A stretch of DNA of 37,956 nt from Trichodesmium erythraeum GBRTRLIN201 (GCA_018457135.1 JAGGDU010000123.1:25449-63404); one strand, 5' to 3'. Positions 17,923 through 27,048 are shown, counted from the first letter of the stretch. Numbers and translations are program-made. The notes: a model not told the origin generated them from the sequence alone.

Positions 17923-19302
17923 ATGGTACAAGAATATCTAGAACTTTCTCTATCTCCAGAAGATTACACCTTGTTAACAGACCTCTATCAATTAACAATG
18001 ATAGCTTGCTATGTTGGAGAAAAAATAGACCAACGACAAGCTAGTTTTGAGCTATTTGTGCGAAAACTACCTACAGGTTTTGGCTATCTCATTGCTATGG
18101 GTTTAGCACAAGCATTAGACTATCTCGAGAAATTTAGATTTAGCTCTGAGCAAATTGACGCCTTAAAGTCAACGGGAATTTTTGCTAATGCCCCTAGTGA
18201 ATTTTGGTCCTTACTAGCAGAAGCTAAATTCACTGGAAATGTATGGGCGGTGAAAGAGGGAACAGCCATTTTTCCAAATCAACCCCTACTGCGGATAGAA
18301 GCACCGCTTTGGCAAGGGCAGTTGGTAGAAACATATCTACTAAATACAATGAATTACCAAACCCTGATAGCAACAAAAGCAGCGAGAATGCGGGATATTG
18401 CTGGAAATAGCACCAAATTACTAGAATTTGGCACAAGACGTGCATTTAGTCCCCAAGCTAGTGTTTTGGCTGCTCGTGCTGCTTTGGCAGGAGGAATGGA
18501 TGCTACTTCTAATGTTTTGGCAGCCTTGAAATTAGGTCGGAAACCAGTAGGAACGATGGCTCACTCTTTGGTGATGGCAATATCTGCAGTGGAAGGTAGT
18601 GAGGAGGATGCTTTTAAAAGTTTTCAGCGATATTTCCCTACAGCCACTTTATTGATAGATACTTATGATACTTTATCAGCTACTCGTTTATTGGCACGAC
18701 GAGTTAAACAGGGTGAAATGCAGATAAGTGGGGTCAGGTTAGATTCTGGAAATTTGGTTGAATTGTCCCAGAAGGTGCGATCGCTACTGCCAAAAGTGAG
18801 GATTTTTGCTAGTGGAGATATAGATGAGTGGGAAATAGCTAGACTTCAGAAGGAAAATGCTTGTATTGATGGATATGGTATTGGTACTAAGTTGGTAACT
18901 GGTGTTCCTGTGAATGGAGTTTATAAACTGGTAGAAATAGATGGTATTCCTGCGATGAAAAATACTACTGGAAAAGTTAGTTATCCTGGTCGAAAACAAA
19001 TATATAGATATTTGGAAAATGGTCAATTGAAACAAGATTATTTGGGGTTAATGGCTGAAGATGTATTGAGTCAAACAGAACCTCATACTGATTCTTTTGT
19101 AAAATTAATGATACAAGTAGTTAAAAATGGGGAGATGCTGCAAACATCAGAAAGTCTAGAAGCGATCGCTAAACGTACTGCTATTTCTGTTGCTAGTTTG
19201 CCACCTGAAACTCGTAGTTTAGAAAATCCTATTTTGCCACCAATGAAAATTTCTCATAAATTACAACAACTTACACAAAAAACTCAAGCTAACAGCTCTT
19301 AA
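17923..19302 (+). CDS. pncB: Nicotinate phosphoribosyltransferase
   Basis: Converts nicotinate and PRPP to nicotinate mononucleotide, with ATP hydrolysis, in the Preiss-Handler NAD salvage route. The N-terminal LLTDLYQLTM (17-26) is the family signature. LEFGTRRAFSPQ lies near 167-178. GTMAHS at 210-215 holds His214, the expected autophosphorylated histidine. A LIDTYDT phosphate-site segment lies near 245-251, followed by GVRLDSGNL and ASGDIDEWEI, the usual C-terminal half of the barrel, and GIGTKLVTG. 459 aa is a normal length for the cyanobacterial enzyme. The ATG at 17923 begins two to three residues before the conserved region. nadD and nrtR lie 982 bases downstream in the same direction, so the window holds consecutive steps of NAD synthesis. 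Confidence 0.96.
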   Translation: MVQEYLELSLSPEDYTLLTDLYQLTMIACYVGEKIDQRQASFELFVRKLPTGFGYLIAMGLAQALDYLEKFRFSSEQIDALKSTGIFANAPSEFWSLLAEAKFTGNVWAVKEGTAIFPNQPLLRIEAPLWQGQLVETYLLNTMNYQTLIATKAARMRDIAGNSTKLLEFGTRRAFSPQASVLAARAALAGGMDATSNVLAALKLGRKPVGTMAHSLVMAISAVEGSEEDAFKSFQRYFPTATLLIDTYDTLSATRLLARRVKQGEMQISGVRLDSGNLVELSQKVRSLLPKVRIFASGDIDEWEIARLQKENACIDGYGIGTKLVTGVPVNGVYKLVEIDGIPAMKNTTGKVSYPGRKQIYRYLENGQLKQDYLGLMAEDVLSQTEPHTDSFVKLMIQVVKNGEMLQTSESLEAIAKRTAISVASLPPETRSLENPILPPMKISHKLQQLTQKTQANSS

Positions 19303-20284
19303 AAATTAAGCATTGCATATTTATGGGATGAATGATACGTTAAGAGAGAGAATAAAAGGAAAAAAGTATAAGATGCCCGTATGGCTTGTAGTTTTGGGGT
19401 TTACCTGTTCCATTTAGATACCAAAAAGTTCTTTCAGCAACATTATTTTTTTCTGGTGAGTTCTTTTGGATATGATTTCATAACTATATCATCAAATTCT
19501 TCTTCTTAAATGTACCTCATATCATAGAGCGCGAAAACTTCTGTACATTAAATCTAGTATCTCGTTTAGCAACTGCTATCTGGTAATATCAAATTCGGTA
19601 GCATGGGTATTATATAATTAAACCTGATAAACATTATTTGAATAGTTTGAGAGTTAATCAGCCAGTCATATAAGCAGGTACACAAAATTAATTAAACCTA
19701 TATTTGAGACTGAATCTCTTATATTATATACCTGACGTCAAACTAGAATAGGTAAACAATGAGTATAATGTTGCTTATATTATTTCTAATAATATAATAA
19801 TAACTATTAAACTGGACATGATATAATATTAAATCTTAAAAAGATTGCTATACTTATATTTTATATTTCTAAATACTATTTATTGACCATTATTTATAAG
19901 TTAACTTACCTCTGTGATTCATCTAGTTTTTTGTCTACCTTCTAATAGTAGCATTAATACATAAGAAATAATATAACTTTTTATCTTGGAACAAAGAATT
20001 AGCCTCCAAAGAGAATTAAAGTTATGTAGCGAGAGTATTTCGTGGCAAATAAAAAGGTCATTAACTAGCCGATTTTAGTTATTAAATTTAAAAGCAGTTT
20101 GCGTAGCATAAACCAGACTTAAGGTCTCAAGCCCGCCCTTCCAAAGGAATGAAAAAAAATCGGTTTTCAAGGAGCCTAATTTATTAGGAAGTATTGATAA
20201 CTGACAACTAAAATCACACAGGAAAAGCTGAATTTAATAACTAAATACTTACAAACTTATCTAATCTAAAAAAAATATAGAATA
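19303..20284. other. Intergenic region between pncB and nadD
   Basis: 982 bases, AT-rich, no supported gene. A 40-codon open piece at about 19371-19505 (MACSFGVYLFHLDTKKFFQQ) has no recognisable family. Near 20187-20210 there is a GATAACTGACAACTA stretch, related to the tandem GATAACT heptamers before cmoA. No tRNA-like cloverleaf or terminator is convincing. Confidence 0.45.
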
Positions 20285-20875
20285 ATGACAAAAATAGCCT
20301 TATTTGGAACTAGTGCAGATCCACCAACAAAGGGTCATCAAGCGATTATTAAATGGCTGTCTAAAAACTTTGAAAAAGTAGTAATTTGGGCATCAGATAA
20401 TCCCTTAAAAAATCATCAAACATTCTTAGATAAACGCTCAAAAATGTTATCAATTTTGATTGAAAATATTGACTATAATCAAAACAATATTTGTCTACAT
20501 CAAGAATTAAGTAGTTGTCGTACTTTAGAAACTGTTGAACTTGCTATAAAAAAATGGAATGATGGAGAATTTACCTTAGTAGTAGGTTCAGATTTAGTCA
20601 AACAATTACTAAGTTGGTATCACATCGAAGAACTTTTACAGAAAGTAGAATTATTAATAATACCTCGCCAAGGTATTACAACAGAAGAAGAAGATTTACA
20701 GAAATTAAGGGAGCTAAGTACAGAAGTAAAAATAGCTTTTCTAGAAGTTCCAAATGTTTCCTCATCTGCATATCGTGAACAAGGAGACGAAATGACCATT
20801 ACACCTCCTATTAAAGATTATATATATCGGCATAAGTTATACCAATGGCAAAAAACGAGCACAGAGAAATTATAA
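20285..20875 (+). CDS. nadD: Nicotinate-nucleotide adenylyltransferase
   Basis: Transfers AMP from ATP to nicotinate mononucleotide, giving deamido-NAD, the step after PncB and after de novo synthesis. The nucleotidyltransferase motif FGTSADPPTKGH (7-18) contains the T-x-G-H catalytic form. WASDNPLKNHQTF (about 35-47) matches the substrate loop. VVGSDL (99-104) and SSSAYR (159-164), the ISSTxIR equivalent, complete the fold. 196 aa is typical. Its last 31 bases overlap the nrtR start, so the two are surely co-transcribed and probably translationally coupled. The ATG at 20285 is the only one that keeps the first strand. It carries no NMN-specific (NadM) fusion. Confidence 0.93.
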   Translation: MTKIALFGTSADPPTKGHQAIIKWLSKNFEKVVIWASDNPLKNHQTFLDKRSKMLSILIENIDYNQNNICLHQELSSCRTLETVELAIKKWNDGEFTLVVGSDLVKQLLSWYHIEELLQKVELLIIPRQGITTEEEDLQKLRELSTEVKIAFLEVPNVSSSAYREQGDEMTITPPIKDYIYRHKLYQWQKTSTEKL

Positions 20876-21570
20876 ATAATAAGGCAGACTTTAACGTAAG
20901 AGTAGATAATGTAATTTTTTCAGTTGACACCCAACAAAATCGTCTTTTAGTATTATTAATAATGCGACAAAAAGAACCATTTATTAAATACTGGAGTTTA
21001 CCAGGTACATTAGTAATAAAAGGAGAATCTTTAGAAGCAGCAGCATACAGAATATTAGTGGAAAAAATTAGGGTTAAAAATCTATATTTAGAACAATTAT
21101 ATACTTTTTGCAGTCCTGATAGTGAGCCTAGAGAATCTATTGATAATTTTAAATATCTATCCGTCAGTTATTTTGCCCTAGTTAGATTTGAAGAGGCAGA
21201 ATTAATTGCTAATGGGGTGACAAGTATTTGTTGGTATCCCATTGATAAAATTCCTCAGTTAGCATTTGACCATCAAAAAATTATTGAGTATGGATATTCC
21301 AGATTACGCAATAAACTTGAGTATAGTCCTATTGCTTTTGATGTTTTACCAGCAGAGTTTACTTTAGGAGAATTATATCAACTTTATGCAACTATTTTAG
21401 GAAACAATTTTTCAGATTATTCTAATTTTCGTGCCAGACTATTAAAGTTAGGTTTCTTATCTGAAACTGGCGTAAAAACATCACGAGGAGCTGGTAGACC
21501 TGCTAGTCTTTATCGGTTTGATGTTAAAGCATTTGTTTTAGTAAAAGATAAGCCTTTAATGTTTATTTGA
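20845..21570 (+). CDS. nrtR: NrtR-type Nudix transcriptional regulator of NAD metabolism
   Basis: 241 aa, two domains. Residues about 15-150 form a Nudix fold, but the Nudix box near 53-76 (PGTLVIKGESLEAAAYRI then LVEKIRV) lacks most of the catalytic glutamates of the canonical R-E-x-x-E-E; positions expected to be Glu are Ile, Val and Lys. Residues about 165-235 form a winged helix ending in the SRGAGRPASLYRFD segment. This combination is the NrtR family, in which a non-catalytic Nudix domain senses ADP-ribose or related NAD products and the winged helix binds DNA. It overlaps nadD by 31 bases in another frame. Its likely targets are the local NAD genes; I could not identify its operator. 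The start at 20845 leaves about 14 residues ahead of the Nudix core, normal for the family. Confidence 0.9.
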   Translation: MAKNEHREIINNKADFNVRVDNVIFSVDTQQNRLLVLLIMRQKEPFIKYWSLPGTLVIKGESLEAAAYRILVEKIRVKNLYLEQLYTFCSPDSEPRESIDNFKYLSVSYFALVRFEEAELIANGVTSICWYPIDKIPQLAFDHQKIIEYGYSRLRNKLEYSPIAFDVLPAEFTLGELYQLYATILGNNFSDYSNFRARLLKLGFLSETGVKTSRGAGRPASLYRFDVKAFVLVKDKPLMFI

Positions 21571-22464
21571 TAAGAATAGGGAATAGTTATAATGCTTTGA
21601 GGTTGAGTTATATTAAATTTGTTTGCTTCACGGTAATATAACTCTTTTTCCCAAAAGTATTTTTTGCTCCGTGGAGTAATTTTTTCATCTATTTCGGTTG
21701 TATGTATTGAAAATATTTCCTTCATTAAATGAGGTAATAACGGTAGTTGTCAATGACTAAAAAAACAAACCCTATTGTATTTTAATTTGTAAAAATAGAA
21801 TAGATCTGAAAATAAGTTCTTTACCAAAAAAATTTGCAACTAACTAATTTCCCATTTTAGTAATAATTAGTTCAACTTTTGTACATAGAGTCATGCTAGA
21901 GCCAAAAACCTTACTCTCATCTTGCAATTAATTTTTTGTTGGCTTCCCCAAATATGCTTTAGCCACTTCCTTGTTAAGTTCCTTTTTATTAATAGATGCC
22001 TTTGCCGAATTTAATAATGTTATAGTTTTTTCTTCACATCAGCAGGAATATTAGACTCACTAATTTTTGCGTCAAGTTTCCCTAAAAGTTGATATTTACT
22101 TTAGCTTTTTTCTTAAGTTTTTTTAGACAAAATCAAAAATTTTTACTAGATAGTATTATGTATAGTATAATAATCATATTAATGTCAAAATGAAAGCGAT
22201 AAATATCTGTTTTGTAGATGAAGAACATCAAAAAAATCTAATAAGCTAGCTAATTTTTAGAGGACTATATTAACTAGTTTGTTTGTAAGTGAAGATACTT
22301 AATTATCCTAGCTGAGTTTTTCGAGGTAAATTTATGAAAAAGCAGAGAATAATCATCTTTTCTGAACAGCCTAGTTTCAAATAAATGTAAAAACTTTGAA
22401 TAATTCTAGCTATGTTTTTCATTATTTTTATATCTTTATTTTTTTTGTTATTTTACCTTGCCTA
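21571..22464. other. Intergenic region with a minus-strand coding remnant
   Basis: No intact gene. A decayed minus-strand segment lies at 21925-22105 (own entry). At about 21606-21650 there is a sequence (TATTAAATTTGTTTGCTTCA then CGGTAATATAA) resembling 25297-25340 (TAATATCAAATCTGTTGGCT then TCGGAGTAATATAA), so this is probably a dispersed repeat. The rest is AT-rich with no signal I can name. Confidence 0.45.
21925..22105 (-). pseudogene. Decayed coding remnant of unknown family
   Basis: On the minus strand KYQLLGKLDAKISESNIPAD, VKKK in one frame is followed, after a shift of one base, by ITLLNSAKASINKKELNKEV and AKAYLGKPTKN. Together they read as a helical, lysine-rich C-terminal segment. 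At least one frameshift and a stop interrupt it. I do not recognise the parent family; helical C-terminal domains of this kind occur in several cyanobacterial multidomain proteins. Confidence 0.35.
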
Positions 22465-23316
22465 ATGAATAGAAAAAAGCTGCTTTTAACTGGATTATTT
22501 TTAACAACTTTCCTCCTAATAATAATCAACTTATTCTCTGTACATAACTCTGAAAGTAAATTACAAAAACCTCTCTCTCTTGGTTTTAAAATCATTAGTA
22601 ATTCTCAGGGAATCACTCTTTATAAAAAAGATTCAGATTATCTACAGCTTATTGATTTATCTGAAGGTGCAAAAATTGATTTTATCTATGGAAAAATTAC
22701 AGATTTAGGTACGAAAAAAGGAGCTTACGGTGGTAATAATCCACAATTTGAACGTCAAACAATATCACAAGTATGGTCTAATTTATATTCAGAAAATTCA
22801 AGTTTATTTTGCATTACTAATGGTCAATTTTTTAGAAATGATAAAAGCTCCTCTACAGCCTTAGCATTTCCTCTAAAGTCAGATGGAATTATAGTTAGTG
22901 ATGGTTATGCAGGAGAAATAGAATTTTCTCATGAAAAGTTAATGCTAGAAGTCTGGAATAATAGAGCGTTAATTAGTAAGTTTCAGCCAAATAATTTGCA
23001 ATTCTCAATAGCAACTAATTTTATTGTTGGTTTACAGGAAAATGCTGATAAAGGAGTTGAGGATCAAACAGGTAGAACATTTATTGGAGTGCAAGATAAA
23101 GATGGCGATCGCCTCTATGAAACAATTTTAATTTTTACTTCTAAACAAGCAACTCAACCTCATGCTACTAATGTTTTGAAAAGTTTTGGTGCAACTCAAG
23201 TAATGATGTTAGATGGTGGAGGTTCAACACAATTAATTTGTCAGGGAAATAACTACATAGATTCACAAAGAACTATTCCTCAAATGATTGCTATTTTTAG
23301 TGGAGATAAAGTCTAA
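22465..23316 (+). CDS. Phosphodiester glycosidase-like exported or anchored protein (NAGPA domain)
   Basis: Resembles the phosphodiester glycosidase / NAGPA (DUF2233) family, which cleaves phosphodiester-linked sugars or related envelope glycans. The N-terminus MNRKKLLLTGLFLTTFLLII is a signal anchor. The domain follows from about residue 45, with CITNGQFFRNDKSSSTALAF near 120-140 and the C-terminal MMLDGGGSTQLICQG near 245-260; the DGGGS-T motif is the family signature. I start at ATG 22465, which puts a lysine-rich n-region and hydrophobic core at the N-terminus. A TTG 69 bases further upstream extends the frame with a second hydrophobic stretch and is less likely. No ribosome binding site is clear for either. 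Substrate unknown; it stands alone. Confidence 0.82.
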   Translation: MNRKKLLLTGLFLTTFLLIIINLFSVHNSESKLQKPLSLGFKIISNSQGITLYKKDSDYLQLIDLSEGAKIDFIYGKITDLGTKKGAYGGNNPQFERQTISQVWSNLYSENSSLFCITNGQFFRNDKSSSTALAFPLKSDGIIVSDGYAGEIEFSHEKLMLEVWNNRALISKFQPNNLQFSIATNFIVGLQENADKGVEDQTGRTFIGVQDKDGDRLYETILIFTSKQATQPHATNVLKSFGATQVMMLDGGGSTQLICQGNNYIDSQRTIPQMIAIFSGDKV

Positions 23317-23398
23317 TTAATTCCATTATTATAACTATATTTACTTAAGTATTCAGGATTCAGTTGTTATTCTTTTTTTTCTATTCCTTACTGGATAT

Positions 23399-23431
23399 CA
23401 AAAAACTCCCAGTTTTTAGAGACTGGAAGTT
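23399..23431 (-). terminator. Rho-independent terminator of the 144-aa hypothetical gene
   Basis: Arms AACTCCCAGT (23404-23413) and ACTGGAAGTT (23422-23431) pair with one mismatch around an eight-base loop. On the minus strand the stem is followed by a run of six T (23405 to 23400). It lies 36 bases beyond the stop of the minus-strand gene ending at 23468. Confidence 0.7.
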
Positions 23432-23467
23432 CAGATAAAATTTATTTTACTTATTCTAATTATCAAA

Positions 23468-23902
23468 TTATTTCAAAAGAGAAATTTCTTTATCCGCGAC
23501 AACTTTTGATTCTATATTATCAACCAAATTATCCTCAACTAAATCTAGTTGGCCACCAGGTGCTTCTGGATGTTGTTGTACAAATGTTTGTTCTGCTGGT
23601 ACTTCTTTTGATTCATCACTAGCATCAATATTAGCTTCTGCTTTACGAGTAATATAACGAGTAGTAAAAAAAGCACCTAACCCAGTTAAACCTAGAGAAG
23701 CAGCAGCAATACCAGCAATAGCAAAGTCAGACCTATTAGGAAGTTTTTTGCTTAACCAAGAATTTGGTGAAATTAAAGATTTTTCTGATGTTGAACCATG
23801 AATTTTCTTCAAAAGACAAGCTTCTACAGAATTAGCACAAAGTACACTACCAGCGATCGCCACAGTAGACAAAGCAGTGGCCACAATGTTCAGCTTTTTC
23901 AT
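23468..23902 (-). CDS. Hypothetical secreted or membrane protein
   Basis: 144 aa, family not recognised. Residues 1-24 are a probable signal peptide (MKKLNIVATALSTVAIAGSV, then LCANSVEA), possibly cut after Ala-Asn-Ser or the nearby Ala; Cys22 is not in a clear lipobox. A second hydrophobic segment lies at about 60-84 (DFAIAGIAAASLGLTGLGAF), followed by RYITRKAE, an inside-positive flank. The C-terminus is acidic and rich in Glu, Asp and Val. It could be a small single-span membrane protein with an acidic tail. It has its own terminator (23399-23431). The next gene on this strand upstream (23990-24556) is another exported protein of unknown function, 87 bases away, so the two may form a small operon. 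Confidence 0.7.
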   Translation of the reverse strand: MKKLNIVATALSTVAIAGSVLCANSVEACLLKKIHGSTSEKSLISPNSWLSKKLPNRSDFAIAGIAAASLGLTGLGAFFTTRYITRKAEANIDASDESKEVPAEQTFVQQHPEAPGGQLDLVEDNLVDNIESKVVADKEISLLK

Positions 23903-23989
23903 GTTAGTTTAGTTGATAAAATATCCTTAAAATAATTATATTAACATCATTTTCCAAAAGTAGCAATAAAAGTATTCAGCTTAACTTTA

Positions 23990-24556
23990 TTAATCTCCAG
24001 AAAGCTCAGTTTTTTCTTGGTTAGGATTAAGACAAGTAGTTAATAATTCTTCTGTCGATAATCCTAAATTAGCATTTAAACCAATAACACAAGAAGAAAA
24101 ACTTTCTGGCAATAAACTAATACGACAACTTTCTAAGATATTCTCTTGATTAGATGTATCTTGAACTGATTTATTAATCCTTTCTACACAAGTTCCTAAT
24201 TCATCAACTCTTCTCACTTTTTGACAATTCAATAAAATCTCTTCTGCGGAAAGTTCTTCTGTTGTATTGTCATAGATTTTTGTGACACATTTTGATAAAT
24301 CTTTTGGTTTAAGAGCTGCACTACAAGCATTAGCAACCTCTCTTTCAGATAAACCTACACTTAATAAATCTCTGGAGCAAATTATAAATGATTTTCTATT
24401 TACTTGGGCTGTTGCTACTTCAGGAATAGCCATCAATAAACCACAGGTAAAAAGTTGTATTGTTGTTAAATATACCCAGGGTTTACTCAAGTATTTCTGA
24501 GGTTGATATAAGGGAGATTTATCAGATAAAAAATGATAAAAGTTCATATTAGGCAT
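23990..24556 (-). CDS. Cysteine-repeat exported protein, function unknown
   Basis: 188 aa. A hydrophobic segment at about 27-50 (WVYLTTIQLFTCGLLMAIPE then VATAQ) looks like a late signal peptide or anchor with an ATAQ-like cleavage site. The mature part has about three to four degenerate repeats of some 40 residues, each with a pair of cysteines: EVANACSAALKPKDLSKCV, EEILLNCQKVRRVDELGTCV, NILESCRISLLPESFSSCV and a last EELLTTC. In each full repeat the two Cys are about 12-13 apart (C-x12-C or near it), which suggests disulfide-bonded helical hairpins outside the cytoplasm. An earlier in-frame start is not needed. The family appears cyanobacterial, but I know no function. The ATG at 24556 could instead be the second Met at residue 4. 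Confidence 0.7.
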   Translation of the reverse strand: MPNMNFYHFLSDKSPLYQPQKYLSKPWVYLTTIQLFTCGLLMAIPEVATAQVNRKSFIICSRDLLSVGLSEREVANACSAALKPKDLSKCVTKIYDNTTEELSAEEILLNCQKVRRVDELGTCVERINKSVQDTSNQENILESCRISLLPESFSSCVIGLNANLGLSTEELLTTCLNPNQEKTELSGD

Positions 24557-24663
24557 AACAAATAATCAAAGCTAAACTCAATCGTGAAAAATTGACAAAG
24601 TAGTAATTCAATAGTATATGATATAGGATTGTGGCTAAATTTTATGTTAATGAGGAAATTATT

Positions 24664-25272
24664 ATGTCTAGGTATAGAGGTCCACGTTTAAGAATAGTGC
24701 GTCGTCTAGGTGATCTACCGGGGCTAACTCGTAAAAGTGCCAGACGTGCTTATCCACCTGGTCAACATGGTCAAAATCGCAGAAAGCGTTCAGAATATGC
24801 GATTCGACTGGAAGAGAAACAGAAACTACTATATAATTATGGTGTTTGTGAACGTCAACTCCTACGCTACGTAAAAAAAGCTCGTCGTGCAGGAGGTTCC
24901 ACAGGAAAAGTATTACTAGAACTTCTGGAAATGCGTTTAGATAATACTGTATTTCGTTTAGGAATGGCTCCAACTATTCCTTCTGCACGACAGTTAGTGA
25001 ACCATGGTCATGTCACAGTTAATGGTAAGGTAGTAAGTATTGCTAGCTACCAGTGTAAACCTGGAGAGGTAATTAGTGTTAAGGAAAAAGAAAAATCTAA
25101 GGAAATGGTCAAGACTAATCTCCAATATCCAGGTTTAGCTAATATTCCTAGCCATTTAGAATTTGATAAAAACAAGCTGGTTGGTAAAGTTAATGGTATT
25201 GTGGAACGGGAGTGGGTGGCGCTTCAAATTAACGAACTGTTAATTGTGGAATATTATTCCAGACAAGCTTAG
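24664..25272 (+). CDS. rpsD: 30S ribosomal protein S4
   Basis: Primary 16S rRNA-binding protein that nucleates assembly of the small subunit body and helps translational accuracy. The N-terminus [20 protein letters not shown] and [20 protein letters not shown] are typical of cyanobacterial and plastid S4. The S4 RNA-binding domain (about 91-155) has [20 protein letters not shown] followed by [12 protein letters not shown]. It ends [14 protein letters not shown], the usual terminus. 202 aa is the family length. The frame is open further upstream to a GTG at 24631, but ATG 24664 is chosen because GAGGA at 24652-24656 sits seven bases before it and conserved S4 sequence starts there. Cyanobacterial rpsD is usually monocistronic, as here. 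A TATGATATA stretch near 24617 could be its -10 region. Confidence 0.98.
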   Translation: MSRYRGPRLRIVRRLGDLPGLTRKSARRAYPPGQHGQNRRKRSEYAIRLEEKQKLLYNYGVCERQLLRYVKKARRAGGSTGKVLLELLEMRLDNTVFRLGMAPTIPSARQLVNHGHVTVNGKVVSIASYQCKPGEVISVKEKEKSKEMVKTNLQYPGLANIPSHLEFDKNKLVGKVNGIVEREWVALQINELLIVEYYSRQA

Positions 25273-25536
25273 ATTTTTGTTTTTCATCTCTATGGATGTA
25301 TTTAATATCAAATCTGTTGGCTTCGGAGTAATATAATTTCTTTGATCGTCATAGAATAGGTAAGGGGGTTTTATTGCGGAATACTACGCAAATATATTGC
25401 GGGGCATTCATGGCTATTAGCCCCTAAGTTATAAACTATGCTTCTTTAATACTAAATAACACCTATGCTACCGGATTTAATATAACAATTAAGCGGGAGA
25501 CATATAGCATATTTCTGGTTTATGAGGTACGCAAAC

Positions 25537-25553
25537 GCGGGCTAGATGCCCGC
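25537..25553. repeat. GC-rich hairpin repeat
   Basis: Perfect arms GCGGGC (25537-25542) and GCCCGC (25548-25553) with loop TAGAT, followed by ACTACAG. Short GCGGGC...GCCCGCACTACAG elements are dispersed in cyanobacterial intergenic DNA. It lies about 265 bases past rpsD, too far to be its terminator with confidence. Confidence 0.6.
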
Positions 25554-26105
25554 ACTACAGATTTTTACCAAACACAGCTATACATTATTTGCCTGAAATT
25601 AGCTGTAATTAAACAGACTAGGTTGGGTGCGATACAAAAATAGGAATTAACTATTTTGAAATTACTTCTCCCCCGACCCTTCTTCTCGCAGGAGAGGTGA
25701 GGGGACAATAAGTATCATTAATATAAAATTTTTACGGAAAAATTAGGTCTCTATTACCTCGCCCTTATAGGGGAACTTTTTAGTTTGTTTTATTTTAATA
25801 TATAAGTTATCCTAAATGTTAGTTAAAAATTCAGCTCATGACTCCCTAAATTTCAGTCAAGTATAGCAATAATGCATAGGAATTAGTATGAGAAGAAAAA
25901 CATGAAAAATACAGTCATTATTTTAGAGTAATTAATGGTTAAAAAATTATTTAAGAAGCTAGTGTGACTGTAACTCATAAACCATTAAATGCGCTGTATT
26001 AGTTACAGGGGCTAAGTCCGATAAAACCACAGAAATGAATATCAGTCGAATAGCAGGGTCAAGCTTTGCGATAGCTGGGGAAAAATTACAGCAGTCAATA
26101 TTAGG

Positions 26106-26138
26106 GAAGGGAGTGCGTGCTAAATATAAAAAGTCAAT
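26106..26138 (+). repeat. Second copy of the putative IS605-type motif
   Basis: GAAGGGAGTGCGTGCTAAAT and 13 following bases match the complement of 17093-17125 at 28 of 33 positions. The flanking sequence is not shared, so only this core is conserved. Either it is part of a structured RNA or of the end of a mobile element, or it is the tail of a decayed protein (both copies read G-V-R-A-K-x-K in one frame). Confidence 0.55.
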
Positions 26139-26328
26139 CCCCCAAGGAGTGTCGTCCCGTGCTTAATGTCAAAGTCTTTAATCATATTTGAACCTATCCC
26201 ACTAATAAAATGCGATTAATCCACATAAGTATAGTGGCGAGGGCTACAATTGCTTCAATACAAGCAGAAATAGACTCCCATCGTATAACTAATTGAGGTG
26301 ATTACTAATTAATAGCTATTTACAAAAT

Positions 26329-27048
26329 ATGGGAGGAAATCAATTTAGATTTAAGCAGTTTACTATCAGACAAGATAGATGTGCTATGAAGGTGGGTACA
26401 GATGGTACTTTATTAGGGGCATGGGTCGATGTTTCTGGAGCAGAAAAAATTTTAGATATTGGTACAGGTACTGGTTTAATTGCTTTAATGCTGGCACAGC
26501 GTTCGTCTCAGCTGAAGGTTGATATTGATGCTGTAGAAATTGATATCAACTCATCTATTCAAGCTAGGGAAAATGTGGAGCGATCGCGTTGGTCAGATAG
26601 AGTTAAAGTTGAAAATTATTCAATCCAAAAATATATAGATATTTGTCAAAAACGTTATGATTTAATAGTCTCAAATCCACCTTTTTTTGAAAATGCTTCT
26701 AAACCTGTAAAAAAGGCAAGAACAGTTGCCAGACATACTGACTTTCTCTCACAAGCTGATTTATTGCAGGCAGCAGTTAAGCTTTTATCTGACACTGGCA
26801 AATTAGCTGTAATTTATCCCGTGGAACAAGCTCACAATTTTCAGGAAAAGGCAGAATATTTGGGATTATTTTGTCAGAGAAAACTTGATGTTAAACCTAT
26901 GCCAAAAATTCCTACAAAACGAATTTTGATGGAACTCAGCAAAAAAAAATTACCATTACAAAAAAATACTCTGACTATTGAAGTCAAACAATATACATAT
27001 ACACCAGAATTTATTACCTTAATTAAAGATTTTTACCTAAAATATTGA
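26329..27048 (+). CDS. tRNA1(Val) (adenine(37)-N6)-methyltransferase-like (TrmN6/YfiC)
   Basis: SAM-dependent N6-adenine methyltransferase; by family it methylates A37 of tRNA1(Val). FRFKQFTIRQDRCAMKVGTD near residues 6-25 and GTLLGAW are the YfiC signature. The SAM-binding motif is DIGTGTG (43-49) and the catalytic NPPFF is at 116-120, the (D/N)PP(Y/F) motif of N6-adenine methyltransferases. ARHTDFLSQADLL and PMPKIPTKRILME are conserved in the family. 239 aa is normal. The start ATG 26329 follows an AT-rich leader without a clear ribosome binding site. The last 140 codons were duplicated downstream and have decayed (27293-27707). The exact tRNA target in this organism is an inference. Confidence 0.9.
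   Translation: MGGNQFRFKQFTIRQDRCAMKVGTDGTLLGAWVDVSGAEKILDIGTGTGLIALMLAQRSSQLKVDIDAVEIDINSSIQARENVERSRWSDRVKVENYSIQKYIDICQKRYDLIVSNPPFFENASKPVKKARTVARHTDFLSQADLLQAAVKLLSDTGKLAVIYPVEQAHNFQEKAEYLGLFCQRKLDVKPMPKIPTKRILMELSKKKLPLQKNTLTIEVKQYTYTPEFITLIKDFYLKY

Larger units (their letters stand above)
25273..26328. other. Intergenic region with dispersed repeats and a coding remnant
   Basis: No intact gene. It contains the GCGGGC/GCCCGC hairpin (25537-25553) and the copy of the putative IS605-type motif (26106-26138), each listed separately. One frame from about 26010 to 26165 is open (SDKTTEMNISRIAGSSFAIA, then GKGVRAKYKKSI) and may belong to the same degraded element. A C-rich CTTCTCCCCCGACCC...GGGGAC block near 25664-25706 also looks like a dispersed repeat. 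Confidence 0.45.

Noticed and set aside
20080-20200. tRNA or structured RNA before nadD
   Set aside because: I checked the GC-richer stretch near 20100-20150 for a cloverleaf and found no acceptor or T-arm pairing.
22396-22464. TTG start for the phosphodiester glycosidase-like gene
   Set aside because: It would put a second hydrophobic stretch in front of a good signal anchor; ATG 22465 gives a normal N-terminus.
24631-24663. GTG start for rpsD at 24631
   Set aside because: The extra 11 residues are not S4-like, and GAGGA is well placed for ATG 24664.
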